Positions 28,256-37,864 are shown, counted from the stretch's first letter. The stretch is 64,000 bases of DNA from JBAYIE01 sp965279165 (GCA_965279165.1 OZ257140.1:744001-808000), one strand, 5' to 3'. The notes: generated from the sequence alone by a model not told the origin. A program made the numbers and translations.

Positions 28256-28931
28256 AATACTGTTACTTGAGGATGATAATAGTTTAGGGGAGTCGGTAAG
28301 CCACTACTTAAAACAAATTGGTTTTACGGTAATATGGGCAAAGGATGGTGTAGAAGCTTTTAAATTGGTAAACTCCGAAAACATTGAATTGTGCTTAATG
28401 GATATTGGTGTGCCAATAAGGGATGGGTTTGAAGTAAGTAATGATATTAGGCAACTCAACAAAGAAATACCTATCATTTTTCTCACTGCCCGAGATCAAA
28501 TTAAGGATAAAATAAAAGCTTTTCAATTGGGTGCCGACGACTATTTATGCAAACCATTCCTCATGCAAGAGTTGGAATTAAGAATTAATGCAGTTGCTAA
28601 ACGCGTTACTACCAACAGAAACAAATTGCCTTCTTACGATTATAAAATAGGACAATTTACTTTTAATTTTATGGTAAGAACCTTGGAATTAAATGGCAAA
28701 AAAGTAAAACTATCCAATATCGACTGTGAACTTTTAAAACTGCTTTATACCAATAGAAACACTTTTATTTCGAAGGAAACCATCTTAAAAGCGATATGGG
28801 GTCAGAGTGATTTTTTATCTTCAAAGAGACTATCGGTTTATATGGCAAGGTTAAGAAAATTTCTTCGTCCTGATCCATCTATTAAAATTGAAAATATTTA
28901 TACCATTGGGTATAAACTCTCCATTTCATAA
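28248..28931 (+). CDS. OmpR-family response regulator
   Basis: 227 aa. Receiver domain 1-115 with phospho-acceptor D52 (CLMDIGVP), acidic pocket LLEDD (E8-D10) and KPF at about 102-104. The C-terminal winged-helix DNA-binding domain (about 127-225) ends with ARLRKFLRPDPSIKIENI and YTIGYKL. Translationally coupled to the kinase upstream (8-nt overlap). Confidence 0.94.
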   Translation: MNKILLLEDDNSLGESVSHYLKQIGFTVIWAKDGVEAFKLVNSENIELCLMDIGVPIRDGFEVSNDIRQLNKEIPIIFLTARDQIKDKIKAFQLGADDYLCKPFLMQELELRINAVAKRVTTNRNKLPSYDYKIGQFTFNFMVRTLELNGKKVKLSNIDCELLKLLYTNRNTFISKETILKAIWGQSDFLSSKRLSVYMARLRKFLRPDPSIKIENIYTIGYKLSIS

Positions 28932-29065
28932 GTTTTATTTTTCAATACCTAAAGAAAATCTAAAAGCTTCTAATAAAATCATAAATTATTGATTACTAAT
29001 GCTTTTAAGTGTATCTTAAGGATTTGTTCAACGTATTTTGTGGTACAAAAAAATGTATAAAAAAT

Positions 29066-29599
29066 ATGAAAAAACTAAACTTAATGGGAATGCTTCTCTT
29101 ATCTGCAATCTTTGTTTTAACCTCCTGTTCTAAAGATGAATCTTCTTCCCCTGATCCAACTCCTTTACCTACTCCAACTGTTAAAATGGCTTCATTAACC
29201 GGTATTTGGAAAGCGAGTGGCGTTGATTTACCCGAAGATGATCGAAATAGCTATTCCGGTTTTGAATTAAATGTGAAGGCTGATAGCTCCTGCATTTGGA
29301 CCAAAACGCACAAAACATCGGCAAGTGGAACTTTAAAAATGGAAGGTAAATTGCTTTTAGAATCGACCGGTAAAAAAGATGCCAATGGAAAACCCATCGA
29401 TAAAATTTGGTTTTGGTTTACCAAAATAAATGGACAGGCTTTTTCAGGAAGTACGCATGGTATATACCAAGTGGACGGCAACATTTTAACCCTTGATTGG
29501 GAATTTATGCAAGGTGGTACTCTTTACGCTGACCCTGCCAAAGGTTTTGGAAGTGGCGCCAGTGGACAAAAATCGGTTTCGAAATATGCCAAACAATAG
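29066..29599 (+). CDS. Lipoprotein with lipocalin-like domain
   Basis: 177 aa from ATG 29066, chosen because a clear lipoprotein signal follows it (lipobox VLTSC, Cys21), then a serine/proline spacer. The mature part (LTGIWKASGVDLPEDD, FELNVKADSSCIWT, MEGKLLLESTG, ILTLDWEFMQGG) has the strand pattern of small lipocalin-like or META-type lipoproteins. It ends in a strong terminator. It lies 130 nt downstream of the response regulator and may be its target. Function unknown. Confidence 0.75.
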   Translation: MKKLNLMGMLLLSAIFVLTSCSKDESSSPDPTPLPTPTVKMASLTGIWKASGVDLPEDDRNSYSGFELNVKADSSCIWTKTHKTSASGTLKMEGKLLLESTGKKDANGKPIDKIWFWFTKINGQAFSGSTHGIYQVDGNILTLDWEFMQGGTLYADPAKGFGSGASGQKSVSKYAKQ

Positions 29600-29656
29600 A
29601 TGATTAGTATTACCACAAAAAAACAAATGCAAGAACATTAATTTAGTTTTTGTTTT

Positions 29657-29687
29657 AAAGGCTTTGCAAGGATGCAAAGCCTTTTTT
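29657..29687 (+). terminator. Rho-independent terminator of the 29066 lipoprotein
   Basis: A perfect 12-bp stem, AAAGGCTTTGCA / TGCAAAGCCTTT, with an AGGA loop is followed by TTT, 57 nt after the stop codon. Confidence 0.88.
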
Positions 29688-29840
29688 CTTTGTCGTTATT
29701 CTCATCAATGGAATTAAGATTATTTTTAAAGACAAAAGCAAAAGAAAGAAAATATTCATCATAAAAAACAGTTTGCTTCGATTGGAATTTAATAGGTAAA
29801 TTTTAGTTGTCGAATTCAGCATAGAATTAAATTTATGATA

Positions 29841-30175
29841 TGTCGCCCATGCAGGGCTATTTCGAAATTATAATGTAATTAGAAAATTGGTAATTAGGTA
29901 ATTTTTTGATGTCGCGAACCTTGCCAGATGGAGCTCTCCGGCACGAACATAAACACCTTAATGTAACTAGAAAATTGGTAATTAGGTAATTTTACGATGT
30001 CGCGAACCTTGCCATATGGAACTCTCCGGCACGAATATAAACACCTTGATGTAATTAGAAAATTGGTAATTATGTAATTTTACCACGTCGCGAACCTTTT
30101 TTAGTTTCAATCAGGACGAGTCACAAACTTCAACACCTTAACACTTCAACACCTCAACACTTCCCAAAAAACGCA
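29841..30175. repeat. 88-bp direct repeats, a solo GCCC/GGGC element and an octamer run
   Basis: This gap has no gene. A solo copy of the CGCCC-ATGCA-GGGCT element (29843-29858) matches the array at 42.7 kb. From 29871 an 88/89-bp unit (TAATGTAAYTAGAAAATTGG ... CACGAAYATAAACACCTT) repeats at 29871, 29959 and 30048, the last truncated near 30097. Around 30125-30170 an 8-bp run (cttcaaca, ccttaaca, cttcaaca, cctcaaca) ends about 10 bp from the asparaginase stop; in minus sense these words read GTGTTGAG with a TGA each. Confidence 0.85.
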
Positions 30176-30181
30176 GTACTT

Positions 30182-31201
30182 TTAAATTTTAAGTCTGTGA
30201 AACAACCCCTCCGTTACTTTTATTTCACCGGTAATTAATTTGTTAAAATTACGGATATCATTTTGGCGGTATTTGTGTAATGGTTGGAGTTGTGCTTCGG
30301 TGAATAAACCGGATTCTTCTAATAGTGCTTGTGCAACATTATACTGTGGCTGCATTTTTCCGTCGTCGATTTTTATGCAAACACCCAGTTTTTGTTTGGT
30401 AAATGTTAAACAAAAAATTCCTTCAGCTCCGGTTTTGCCAATTACTTCCGGTGCAGTTATTTGCATCATGTCGGTGCAATAACGATTGGTACCTGCAACC
30501 ATAAATGGATAGGTGGTGATGGCATCGATAATAATTTTACAAGCCCATTTTCTTTTTTCTGAAAATGCATCGGTTGCAATTAGATTTTTAAATCCCAATG
30601 CTTGGTTATAAACCGGAATGGAAAATATAGGAGCAGAACAGCCATCGAGTGCAGTTGTCATTAAATTAGATGGATATTCATACATTTCTTCACAAACCTT
30701 CGCTATTGCTTGTTGAACAGGATGATTCGAACTTAAATAATGGTGCTTCTCGGCATGTAAAAGTTGCGATAATGCCAACATCCCTGCATGCTTCCCACTG
30801 CAGTTATTGTGAATCGAATGTGGCTTTTCGCCTCTTTGTATCAAGGCATCGGATTCGATTTTGGAAGTTGGATATTGTGGTCCGCAATGCAAATCATCTT
30901 TGTTTAAACCAATCTTGTTTAATATAGACTGAACAACCCTAATATGATCCGGTTCAGCATTATGGGATCCACACATCACAGCAATTTCTTCGAGTGTAAG
31001 TTGAAACTTTACAATTCCTCCAAGTTCAATTAAAGGAATAGCTTGCAAAAATTTCATTGCACTTCGAGGATAACAAATTTGGCTTACATCTCCCCTACTA
31101 AAAATAATTTCTCCTGTATCATTCACTACACATATCACACCCCGGTGAAAACTTTCTAAAACACCTTCACGGTATACTTCAACTAAAATAGGATTTGTCA
31201 T
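30182..31201 (-). CDS. L-asparaginase II-family protein
   Basis: 339 aa matching the Asparaginase_II family (thermolabile, rhizobial-type), unrelated to the classic AnsA/AnsB fold. Typical blocks: ICYPRSAMKFLQAIPLIEL (about 42-60), CGSHNAEPDHI, IHNNCSGKHAGML and LDGCSAPIFSIPV. It hydrolyses L-asparagine to aspartate and ammonia in the cytoplasm; no signal peptide. It is 2 nt downstream of the lipid kinase gene stop, so the two are co-transcribed. An octamer repeat starts about 10 bp past its stop. Confidence 0.88.
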   Translation of the reverse strand: MTNPILVEVYREGVLESFHRGVICVVNDTGEIIFSRGDVSQICYPRSAMKFLQAIPLIELGGIVKFQLTLEEIAVMCGSHNAEPDHIRVVQSILNKIGLNKDDLHCGPQYPTSKIESDALIQRGEKPHSIHNNCSGKHAGMLALSQLLHAEKHHYLSSNHPVQQAIAKVCEEMYEYPSNLMTTALDGCSAPIFSIPVYNQALGFKNLIATDAFSEKRKWACKIIIDAITTYPFMVAGTNRYCTDMMQITAPEVIGKTGAEGIFCLTFTKQKLGVCIKIDDGKMQPQYNVAQALLEESGLFTEAQLQPLHKYRQNDIRNFNKLITGEIKVTEGLFHRLKI

Positions 31202-31203
31202 TC

Positions 31204-32052
31204 TTAGATTCTAATAGATATAAACTGCGGCAAAATATCAATTTCAAAGGTATCCGATTCCATCCATTCGCCATCAAAATGCGCTTGTAATATTTGTTCG
31301 GCCTTTATCGTAACTTTTTTATCGTGATCAAATCGAATAAAAGTCTCTTCTTTATCGAGATGTTTTCCTTTTTCAATCAAGGGTAAATATTTCAATCTGT
31401 TCCATAACGAAATTTTTCGAACCAATAAATAATCTAAGAAACCATCGGTGAATGATGCTTTAGGAGCAACCAGAAATCCTCCACCATAAGATTTACCATT
31501 TGCAGCACAAAACATAAATAAGTCGGTTTGTTCTACATTGGTTTTCGAAGTAATGGTAACCCGCGATTCGCGATAAAACAATAGCAAACTAATTACCGTT
31601 GAATAATAGGCAGCCTTTCCGGTAAACAATCGTTTTGCAAGTAATCGCCGTACAACCCAACCATCAAATCCAATACCAACTCCATTTAAAAACAGTTTGT
31701 TGTTGCATACACCTGCATCAATTTTCTGAGGTGTTCCGTTTAAAACAATATTACAGTATTCAACAAAGGTTTTGCGTCCCATTAAATCAAAAGCAATATC
31801 ATTACCGGTACCGCAAGGAATAATGGAAATCGGAATGCTAATTTCTTTGAAATGATTGATAACAAAATTAATTGTTCCATCACCCCCAAGGATACATATA
31901 TCCGAAAAAGCATCCAAACTATCCGGTAAATTTTCGATATAAGATTGAAAAGGAGTATTTTCTTTCGACAAGAAACTTTGCAATTCGGGTAATAATTTAA
32001 TTGGTTTCCCTTTACCTGACTTTGGATTACAAACAATTGCGATTCGTCTCAT
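31204..32052 (-). CDS. Diacylglycerol/lipid kinase (DAGK catalytic domain)
   Basis: 282 aa. N-terminal AIVCNPKSGKG (5-15), nucleotide loop CILGGDGTINFV with GGDGT at 56-60, and GTGND at 81-85 are the DAGK_cat motifs; a C-terminal beta-sandwich follows. YegS/DgkB-like enzymes phosphorylate diacylglycerol or related lipids at the membrane. It lies 12 nt downstream of the Sua5-like gene and 2 nt upstream of the asparaginase gene, in a three-gene minus-strand unit. The precise lipid cannot be read from sequence. Confidence 0.9.
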   Translation of the reverse strand: MRRIAIVCNPKSGKGKPIKLLPELQSFLSKENTPFQSYIENLPDSLDAFSDICILGGDGTINFVINHFKEISIPISIIPCGTGNDIAFDLMGRKTFVEYCNIVLNGTPQKIDAGVCNNKLFLNGVGIGFDGWVVRRLLAKRLFTGKAAYYSTVISLLLFYRESRVTITSKTNVEQTDLFMFCAANGKSYGGGFLVAPKASFTDGFLDYLLVRKISLWNRLKYLPLIEKGKHLDKEETFIRFDHDKKVTIKAEQILQAHFDGEWMESDTFEIDILPQFISIRI

Positions 32053-32064
32053 TCAAATTACGAT

Positions 32065-32679
32065 TTACGAATTTAGTATTCCTTTTCCTTCACGAATCAC
32101 AACCAAATCATTTCCTGTACAATCAATAACTGTAGAGGGTACATTTCCTCCTGAACCTCCATCAACCACCAAATCAACCTCATATTGCAATTTCTCATGG
32201 ATTTCTTCCGGGTCGGTCATAAAGGTTACAATTGTATCTTGGTGGTGAATGGTAGAAACTACCAAAGGAATACCCAATTCTTTAATAATCGATTGTGCAA
32301 TTGCATTGTTAGGCACACGGATTCCAATTGTTTTTTTATTTCCGGAAAAATATCGAACAACATGGTTATTTGCCTGTAATATAAAAGTAAACGGACCTGG
32401 TAAATTATTTTTTAACAATCTAAATACCGGACGATCGATGGTGGTGGTATAGAGTGAAATATTGGATAAATCAGAACAGATAAGCGAAAAGTTAACTTTC
32501 TCGGGCTTCTTCCCTGCAAGCTTACACATCCGTTCAATACCTTTTTTATTGTCGAGACGACAACCCATGGCATAAATAGTATCGGTTGGAAACACTATAA
32601 TTCCGCCATGATTCAAAACTTCGATTACTTTTTTTAAATCTCGTGGATTTGGATTATCGGGATGAAGGGTAAGTAGCAT
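32065..32679 (-). CDS. Sua5/YciO/YrdC-family protein (threonylcarbamoyl-AMP synthase-like)
   Basis: 204 aa single YrdC domain. Conserved GGIIVFPTDTIYAMGC (about 25-40), a KxxxR-like AGKKPEKVNFSLIC, and TIGIRVPNN. It lacks the C-terminal Sua5 domain, so it is of YrdC/YciO type. Members make threonylcarbamoyl-AMP for the t6A37 modification of ANN-decoding tRNAs; YciO-like members may act differently. First gene of the unit with the lipid kinase and asparaginase. Confidence 0.85.
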   Translation of the reverse strand: MLLTLHPDNPNPRDLKKVIEVLNHGGIIVFPTDTIYAMGCRLDNKKGIERMCKLAGKKPEKVNFSLICSDLSNISLYTTTIDRPVFRLLKNNLPGPFTFILQANNHVVRYFSGNKKTIGIRVPNNAIAQSIIKELGIPLVVSTIHHQDTIVTFMTDPEEIHEKLQYEVDLVVDGGSGGNVPSTVIDCTGNDLVVIREGKGILNS

Positions 32680-32846
32680 TTTCTTGATAGAAATTGCAAT
32701 TTATATATTATACGGAATATTTACTCCGATAATTTGATTAACTATCGTTTTGCAAACAGGCGCTTTTTTTCACCATCTTGCCTATAGCGTAGCTTAGCAT
32801 AAAGATAACAAAAATTGCACTTGCATGCTATTATAAGTTGCTATAT

Positions 32847-33560
32847 TCATTGCAATTCTGCTTTCCACTTGTCGATGTGGTATTTGAACTCATTTGAATA
32901 GCATGAGTCATTTTGACCAATAGCCTTTATTCTACAAACAGCAACTGTATCTGCATGATAGCAAGGGTATTTTGCTATGATTATATTTTTCTTTGGGATT
33001 GTTATTCGAGGTTCATTCAAATAACATAATGTTTCATGAATGAAAATGTCTCTCCAAGTGTTGTCTGGTCGTTTGGTTTGTAGAATGAGTTTTTGAATGT
33101 CGCACAAGATGAATGGGTTATTTGAATTATTGCGGATTTCAAGGAGGAGTGATTTTCGAATTTTCAATGAATCAATAACTAGAGTTTTGCTAGAGTCGAA
33201 ATGGCCATACTTTACTTCTTGTCCAAGGTTGATGTTATCACCTACAGTTACTTCTATGTCAGCTAGTCTGGAATGTGTAATTAGGTATGGCGAGTCAACT
33301 ATAATGTCATCATAGCAGTCTGTTTGAATGCTTTTTTGATTAAATAATGGAGTTCTGCTTAATGTTATATTTTCTGTTTTGTCACCAAGGTAAAATATTG
33401 GAAGAAATCGTCCTGATTCTAATGCTCGCTCGTGAAAAGTTGCACCCAATGACGGGACAGAGTCAGTCAAGGTATACCCATTAAATGTCTGTACATTTAA
33501 GCTTTCATGGTTACATCCAACAAAAAGAAGCGCAAATAAAATTAATTGCAGAAGTCTCAT
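32847..33560 (-). CDS. Hypothetical lipoprotein
   Basis: 237 aa. Lipobox LFVGC puts the lipidated cysteine at residue 16. The mature part is strand-rich, with two cysteine pairs (ILCDIQ, ETLCYL, KYPCYH, VAVCRI), and has no recognised family. AT-rich and isolated between a 167-nt gap and a 156-nt gap; with the next gene it may be a small laterally gained pair. Function unknown. Confidence 0.62.
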   Translation of the reverse strand: MRLLQLILFALLFVGCNHESLNVQTFNGYTLTDSVPSLGATFHERALESGRFLPIFYLGDKTENITLSRTPLFNQKSIQTDCYDDIIVDSPYLITHSRLADIEVTVGDNINLGQEVKYGHFDSSKTLVIDSLKIRKSLLLEIRNNSNNPFILCDIQKLILQTKRPDNTWRDIFIHETLCYLNEPRITIPKKNIIIAKYPCYHADTVAVCRIKAIGQNDSCYSNEFKYHIDKWKAELQ

Positions 33561-33716
33561 AATAGTTGCTTATATCGTTCCCAGGCTTGGCGCGTGCAGG
33601 GATACTTTACTATAATGCCAATGCGAACCATGTTTATTCTCAAATATACTTTATTTTTTCTTACGGGGAAAAATGTCCTGATCGCGTTAAGCTTGTGTTA
33701 GCGGTTGGCTATTTTA

Positions 33717-34109
33717 TTATTTTTCTTTTACTGTTCCTTTGCATGCTTCTTGATGATCGATTCCATCAAGCCAAAGTTTTAGATAAGAAATTCTTTGTCG
33801 TATGAAAGATTCCGCTAATGCGCTTTGACATATAGAAAGCATTGACCCATAATTTTCTCCTGGAAGATATCTAGTATTTATCTCAGAGTTTCGCCATTGC
33901 ATCCAAAGTACTTGGGTGCTTTGCAACTGTTTAATGAAAATGGAATCATTCGAGTAAACCTTTAGTATTTGCTGGAAAACTTGATTTAATTCCTTGTCAG
34001 CTTGCTGATATTTTTGTCCAGCTTCAAAGGTCATTTGGTTTTGAGTTTGACCGAAAGACCATTGCAAACTGATTATGAAAATAAATTTCAATAATGTCAA
34101 ATGTTTCAT
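33717..34109 (-). CDS. LprI/DUF1311-family exported protein
   Basis: 130 aa. Signal peptide about 1-20 (SLQWSFGQ). The mature region (DKELNQVFQQILKVYSND, LQSTQVLWMQWRNSE, GSMLSICQSALAESFIRQR) fits the lysozyme-inhibitor LprI N-terminal / DUF1311 family, including the usual RxxYL after the cysteine (QRISYLKLW). One cysteine of the normal pair is visible in SICQS and another in EACKG. Some members inhibit host lysozyme; a role here is inferred only. Confidence 0.72.
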   Translation of the reverse strand: MKHLTLLKFIFIISLQWSFGQTQNQMTFEAGQKYQQADKELNQVFQQILKVYSNDSIFIKQLQSTQVLWMQWRNSEINTRYLPGENYGSMLSICQSALAESFIRQRISYLKLWLDGIDHQEACKGTVKEK

Positions 34110-34149
34110 GTTGTTGTTTTTAAGCTTACCGCTAACTTACAAGTTTTAT

Positions 34150-34917
34150 TTAAAAATCCTTTCGGTTAAAAATACGAAAGGCCCACCAAGCAGGTAAAAC
34201 CGACCAAAGCAAAAGGGTTCCATAAATTATCCATTTACCTAAAGCTGTGCCCATAAAATCTTGGATTACAGCGCCTGTTAAACCCATTAACACAGAAATA
34301 TCCATGCTAAACATAATGAGAATACGGCATAAATCGATCGGATTAAACAAACTAAGCAACATGGTATATCGTTCAATTGGATAATCACTCATACTACGAA
34401 CAAATACAAGCATAATGCCATCATAAACAACTACAAAATACAACCATAAAAACAAAATCATACCGATTCCTTTTACTTTATCGGTTATACGTAGACTTAT
34501 TAAAAAGGATATGGCCGTAAATATCAACGTTAGAAAAACACCGGAACCTATTACTGCCAGTACTTTTTCTCCACCTGAATAAATCACCATTGGAATACCT
34601 ATTCCCAAAATAAAAACGATGAGTAAGGTAAAGGTTACAGAAATGAGGTAAGCAAAATAAATCTGAGATCGGCTGATGGGTTGGGTTAATAACAAACGGG
34701 TAAAATCGGAAGCATTGTAAATATGGATACTGGTATAGATCGAACAAACCAAAGGTACCATCAGCAAAACAATATTGCTAATTCCAAGTACGCCTTTATC
34801 GGCATCATTGGATAAAACAAATAACCCGAACGACATGGCCGCAAGCAGAAAAAAATACCCAATAATAAATCGGTTACGGAGGTTATCGAGCAAAATATAT
34901 TTAATACAATTAAACAT
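34150..34917 (-). CDS. nosY: NosY, ABC transporter permease of the nos locus
   Basis: 255 aa with six hydrophobic helices, typical of NosY. It forms an ABC transporter with NosF that works with periplasmic NosD to deliver sulfur or copper for the CuZ site of NosZ. Its start overlaps the nosF stop by 8 nt. Last gene of the nos unit, 40 nt before the LprI-like gene. Confidence 0.9.
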   Translation of the reverse strand: MFNCIKYILLDNLRNRFIIGYFFLLAAMSFGLFVLSNDADKGVLGISNIVLLMVPLVCSIYTSIHIYNASDFTRLLLTQPISRSQIYFAYLISVTFTLLIVFILGIGIPMVIYSGGEKVLAVIGSGVFLTLIFTAISFLISLRITDKVKGIGMILFLWLYFVVVYDGIMLVFVRSMSDYPIERYTMLLSLFNPIDLCRILIMFSMDISVLMGLTGAVIQDFMGTALGKWIIYGTLLLWSVLPAWWAFRIFNRKDF

Positions 34918-35632
34918 TGGTTTCTAATTTGGATTCCGACATGATGATTGCAATTGCCTTGCTTAAGCGTACATTATTATACTTTTCGCGTAGGCTGTTG
35001 GTTTCTTCGAAAAGAACCACTTTATGTTCGTGTAGAAAAAGAATATGGGTAGCAAGGTCTTCGAGGTCGCTTAAGATATGGGAAGTAATTAAGGTGATTT
35101 TATTTCCGGCTTCTCTGGTTATCTTGTCCTTTAAAATTTCGGTGGCAACAGGATCCAATCCTGCAGTTGGTTCATCCAAAATTAAAATTTCGGGATTAAA
35201 CAAATAAGCACAAGCAGCGCTAACTTTTTGAATGGTACCTCCGGATAAACTTCCCAAGGTTTTATGTTGCATCTCGTTCAAGAGAAATTTATCCATTAGC
35301 TCGTTGTCATAATCAGAATTAGGAACTCCCCTTATTTCTTTAAGCATTTCAAATAAGTCGGCAATAGTCATGTTTTCGGGATATCTTCCTATTTGTGGCA
35401 TGTAACCAATAAACTGGCGATATTGGGATTGGTTGTGTACAGAAACATGGTTATAAAAGATATCTCCTTTATCTTGTTTTACAAGACCGAGAATAATTTT
35501 TATAAGGGTAGTTTTACCACAGCCATTGGGCCCTATTACACCAACTACATTTCCGGGAACAAAGAGGGCGCTAACATCCTCTAATACTTTCTGATTGCCG
35601 TACGACTTATGTATATTTTTAATTTCGAGCAT
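34910..35632 (-). CDS. nosF: NosF, ABC transporter ATPase of the nos locus
   Basis: 240 aa. Walker A GPNGCGKTT (34-42), C-loop SLSGGTIQK, Walker B ILILDEPTAGLDP, and H-loop in ITSHILSDLE. It powers NosY during CuZ maturation. It overlaps nosD by 14 nt upstream and nosY by 8 nt downstream, showing tight translational coupling. Confidence 0.92.
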   Translation of the reverse strand: MLEIKNIHKSYGNQKVLEDVSALFVPGNVVGVIGPNGCGKTTLIKIILGLVKQDKGDIFYNHVSVHNQSQYRQFIGYMPQIGRYPENMTIADLFEMLKEIRGVPNSDYDNELMDKFLLNEMQHKTLGSLSGGTIQKVSAACAYLFNPEILILDEPTAGLDPVATEILKDKITREAGNKITLITSHILSDLEDLATHILFLHEHKVVLFEETNSLREKYNNVRLSKAIAIIMSESKLETNV

Positions 35633-36860
35633 AGGTTTTAATCAGGGGAGAAAAATCCTGTAGATTTTCGGGTGTAATTCCGGGAATTAATTTTTCGAGT
35701 GTATCCAATAAATCTGCCAAAAAACTTTTAAGAAAGATAACACTTACCGGATCTGTTTCAATGATGGAAGAGAAAAGACTCATAGGCCGGTAAGGCTGAT
35801 CGCCGATACCATCGCGCGACAAATCAAAGCCGGTATATTTATCCCAATAGTTGTATGCCAATTCATTTAAAACAGTATTGCCATTGGTAATCATATCAAA
35901 GGTATTCCGGTTAAAATTATTAAAACGGAATCGGTTATCATCGCAATCTGCCTGCAATCGGATGGCATAACCATTTTCTATAAATTCATTCCTAAAGATC
36001 AACGAACGGCTACATCCTTCCAAATGAATTCCAACAGTATTGCGGGTAAACTGATTGCCGCAGATGTAGCTGTCGCGTATATCTTTTAACAGCAATCCAT
36101 AAGCCGATCCACCCCAATTGTCTTTAAAATTATTGTCGATCATATTTACAAACCGGCTATACATTACCGCAACCCCTGCCCCGTTATTTACAAAACTATT
36201 TCGGTAATAATTATCGCTGTCGCTAAACATAAAATGCAATCCATAACGCAAGTTGGTTGTACAAAAATTATTGGCAATTACCGAGCCCCTAACAAACTCA
36301 AAATAAATACCATCGCGATGTCCGGATACTTTGTTATTCAAAATTTTGTTGTAGCTGCATTTCCAGAAATGAATTCCATTGCCTACATCATTCTGGTTGC
36401 GGTTTGCAGGTCCATTAATCATATTGTTGCTTACTGTACAATATCTTGAATTGGTAAAATAAATCCCAAAGAAAGCATTCTCCAGTTGGTTGTCTGAAAT
36501 AATAACATGCGACGATGAATAGGTTTTAATGGCCGCCATATCTTCCATGCTCGAATACCCGGTATTGATTATTCTGAATCCGGAAATATTCACATGCGAA
36601 GATTTAACAGAAATATTCTCGTATTTAAATTGTCCGTCGATTACCGGATAATTTACTCCGATTAAGGTTAATGGTTTTTCGATTAATATAGGAGACTCTC
36701 TATAATTTCCTTGGTTCACTTCAATGGTATCCTGTATTGAAGCATGAGCAATTGCTGCTTTGATGCTTTTAAAATCAGCCGGAACACGAATTGTTTTTGA
36801 AAATCCGGAAGTAACGGGTAATAAACCCAATAGGATAAAAATAAAGCTAAACCTAAACAC
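35619..36860 (-). CDS. nosD: NosD, periplasmic copper-site maturation protein
   Basis: 413 aa. Signal peptide about 1-21. A right-handed beta-helix follows, built of CASH repeats with many NxI/NxF turns (VISDNQLENAFFGIYF, NKILNNKVSGHRDGIYFEF). It starts with GTG at 36860, overlapping the nosL TAG stop by 1 nt. NosD binds NosFY in the periplasm and is needed to build the CuZ cluster of NosZ. Confidence 0.93.
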   Translation of the reverse strand: MFRFSFIFILLGLLPVTSGFSKTIRVPADFKSIKAAIAHASIQDTIEVNQGNYRESPILIEKPLTLIGVNYPVIDGQFKYENISVKSSHVNISGFRIINTGYSSMEDMAAIKTYSSSHVIISDNQLENAFFGIYFTNSRYCTVSNNMINGPANRNQNDVGNGIHFWKCSYNKILNNKVSGHRDGIYFEFVRGSVIANNFCTTNLRYGLHFMFSDSDNYYRNSFVNNGAGVAVMYSRFVNMIDNNFKDNWGGSAYGLLLKDIRDSYICGNQFTRNTVGIHLEGCSRSLIFRNEFIENGYAIRLQADCDDNRFRFNNFNRNTFDMITNGNTVLNELAYNYWDKYTGFDLSRDGIGDQPYRPMSLFSSIIETDPVSVIFLKSFLADLLDTLEKLIPGITPENLQDFSPLIKTYARN

Positions 36861-37864
36861 TATTGGTTATTGCTAAGTTGGTTATAGGTAATACAAGTTG
36901 CATGATAAACACTTTCGCTGCCATGGCATGCTTCCTGGCTACTAAAGGCAGCAACGCCGCTTCCCATTGGACTTTTTATATCCATGGACTTAAGGTAAAA
37001 GGCGGTTGCAACAGGAATTAGCACTCCGGGTTTATCGAAGACTACCACATACGATTGTTTGATATCCGGTTTGGATTCGTTTGAAAATCCTTTATAACAA
37101 TTGTAATCATCAAATTTATACGTTCGGCCTTTTGTTGTAACCAAAGCGAAACCAAAACGATTATCCATTAATTTCATTTTACAATTATCACAATCATCTT
37201 TTCCGAATTTAATTTCCGGTTTTTGTTCGCCGCAGGCAAAGGCAAATGAGGTGAAAGCAAACAATGCGATGATACCAACAACAGGTTTTGTTTTTTTACT
37301 ACTCCAAATTTCGAATACAAGTAATATAAATGCGGCTACCCCAAGACCTACAATAATCCAACCTCCAGTTGACGGTATGGACAGTGCCATAAAATTTAAC
37401 AACTCTTTGTAGCCAAGTACAGGAGGTTGGTAAGCCATCCCGGGAACCTGGATAGGTGCAGTTGGATCGAGGTTGTGGCCATAGTCGTAACCCCAACGGT
37501 AAAAATCAAGTAATGCAATAATTCCACCAATCACCATGGAGGAGCAATATAAAATAAGCCATTTCAATTTACCCATCCAGGCAACCAATAATCCCCAAAG
37601 TATAAATGCAGCGATGATAAATTTCAACACAATAAACTCGGGAAACATTTCTCTTTTGATATGCTTCATTCCGATATAATGATTCAATCCATTAATAATA
37701 TCTACATCTCCTTTCACATCATTGTACCATATTTCGATACTTAAGCCTTCGGGATATTGAGGTGCCCAAAGTTTAATTTCCCATAAAGGAACGAAATAGG
37801 CTGCAATAACCAATAACGACCCAAGAGCAATGGTAAGACGGGTAATGATATGTATATTTTTCAT
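36860..37864 (-). CDS. nosL: NosL copper chaperone fused to an N-terminal membrane domain
   Basis: 334 aa. Residues 1-188 contain four membrane helices (about 8-27, 78-98, 102-121, 168-186) with a conserved-looking loop. Residues 190-211 then look like an internal lipoprotein signal: basic KKTK, a hydrophobic stretch and lipobox FAFAC-G (C211). The rest is a NosL domain with the copper motif DDCDNCKM (223-230). NosL hands Cu(I) to NosZ. The membrane part probably corresponds to the separate membrane protein next to nosL in other Bacteroidota (inference). ATG at 37864; a terminator-like hairpin separates it from nosZ. Confidence 0.88.
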   Translation of the reverse strand: MKNIHIITRLTIALGSLLVIAAYFVPLWEIKLWAPQYPEGLSIEIWYNDVKGDVDIINGLNHYIGMKHIKREMFPEFIVLKFIIAAFILWGLLVAWMGKLKWLILYCSSMVIGGIIALLDFYRWGYDYGHNLDPTAPIQVPGMAYQPPVLGYKELLNFMALSIPSTGGWIIVGLGVAAFILLVFEIWSSKKTKPVVGIIALFAFTSFAFACGEQKPEIKFGKDDCDNCKMKLMDNRFGFALVTTKGRTYKFDDYNCYKGFSNESKPDIKQSYVVVFDKPGVLIPVATAFYLKSMDIKSPMGSGVAAFSSQEACHGSESVYHATCITYNQLSNNQ

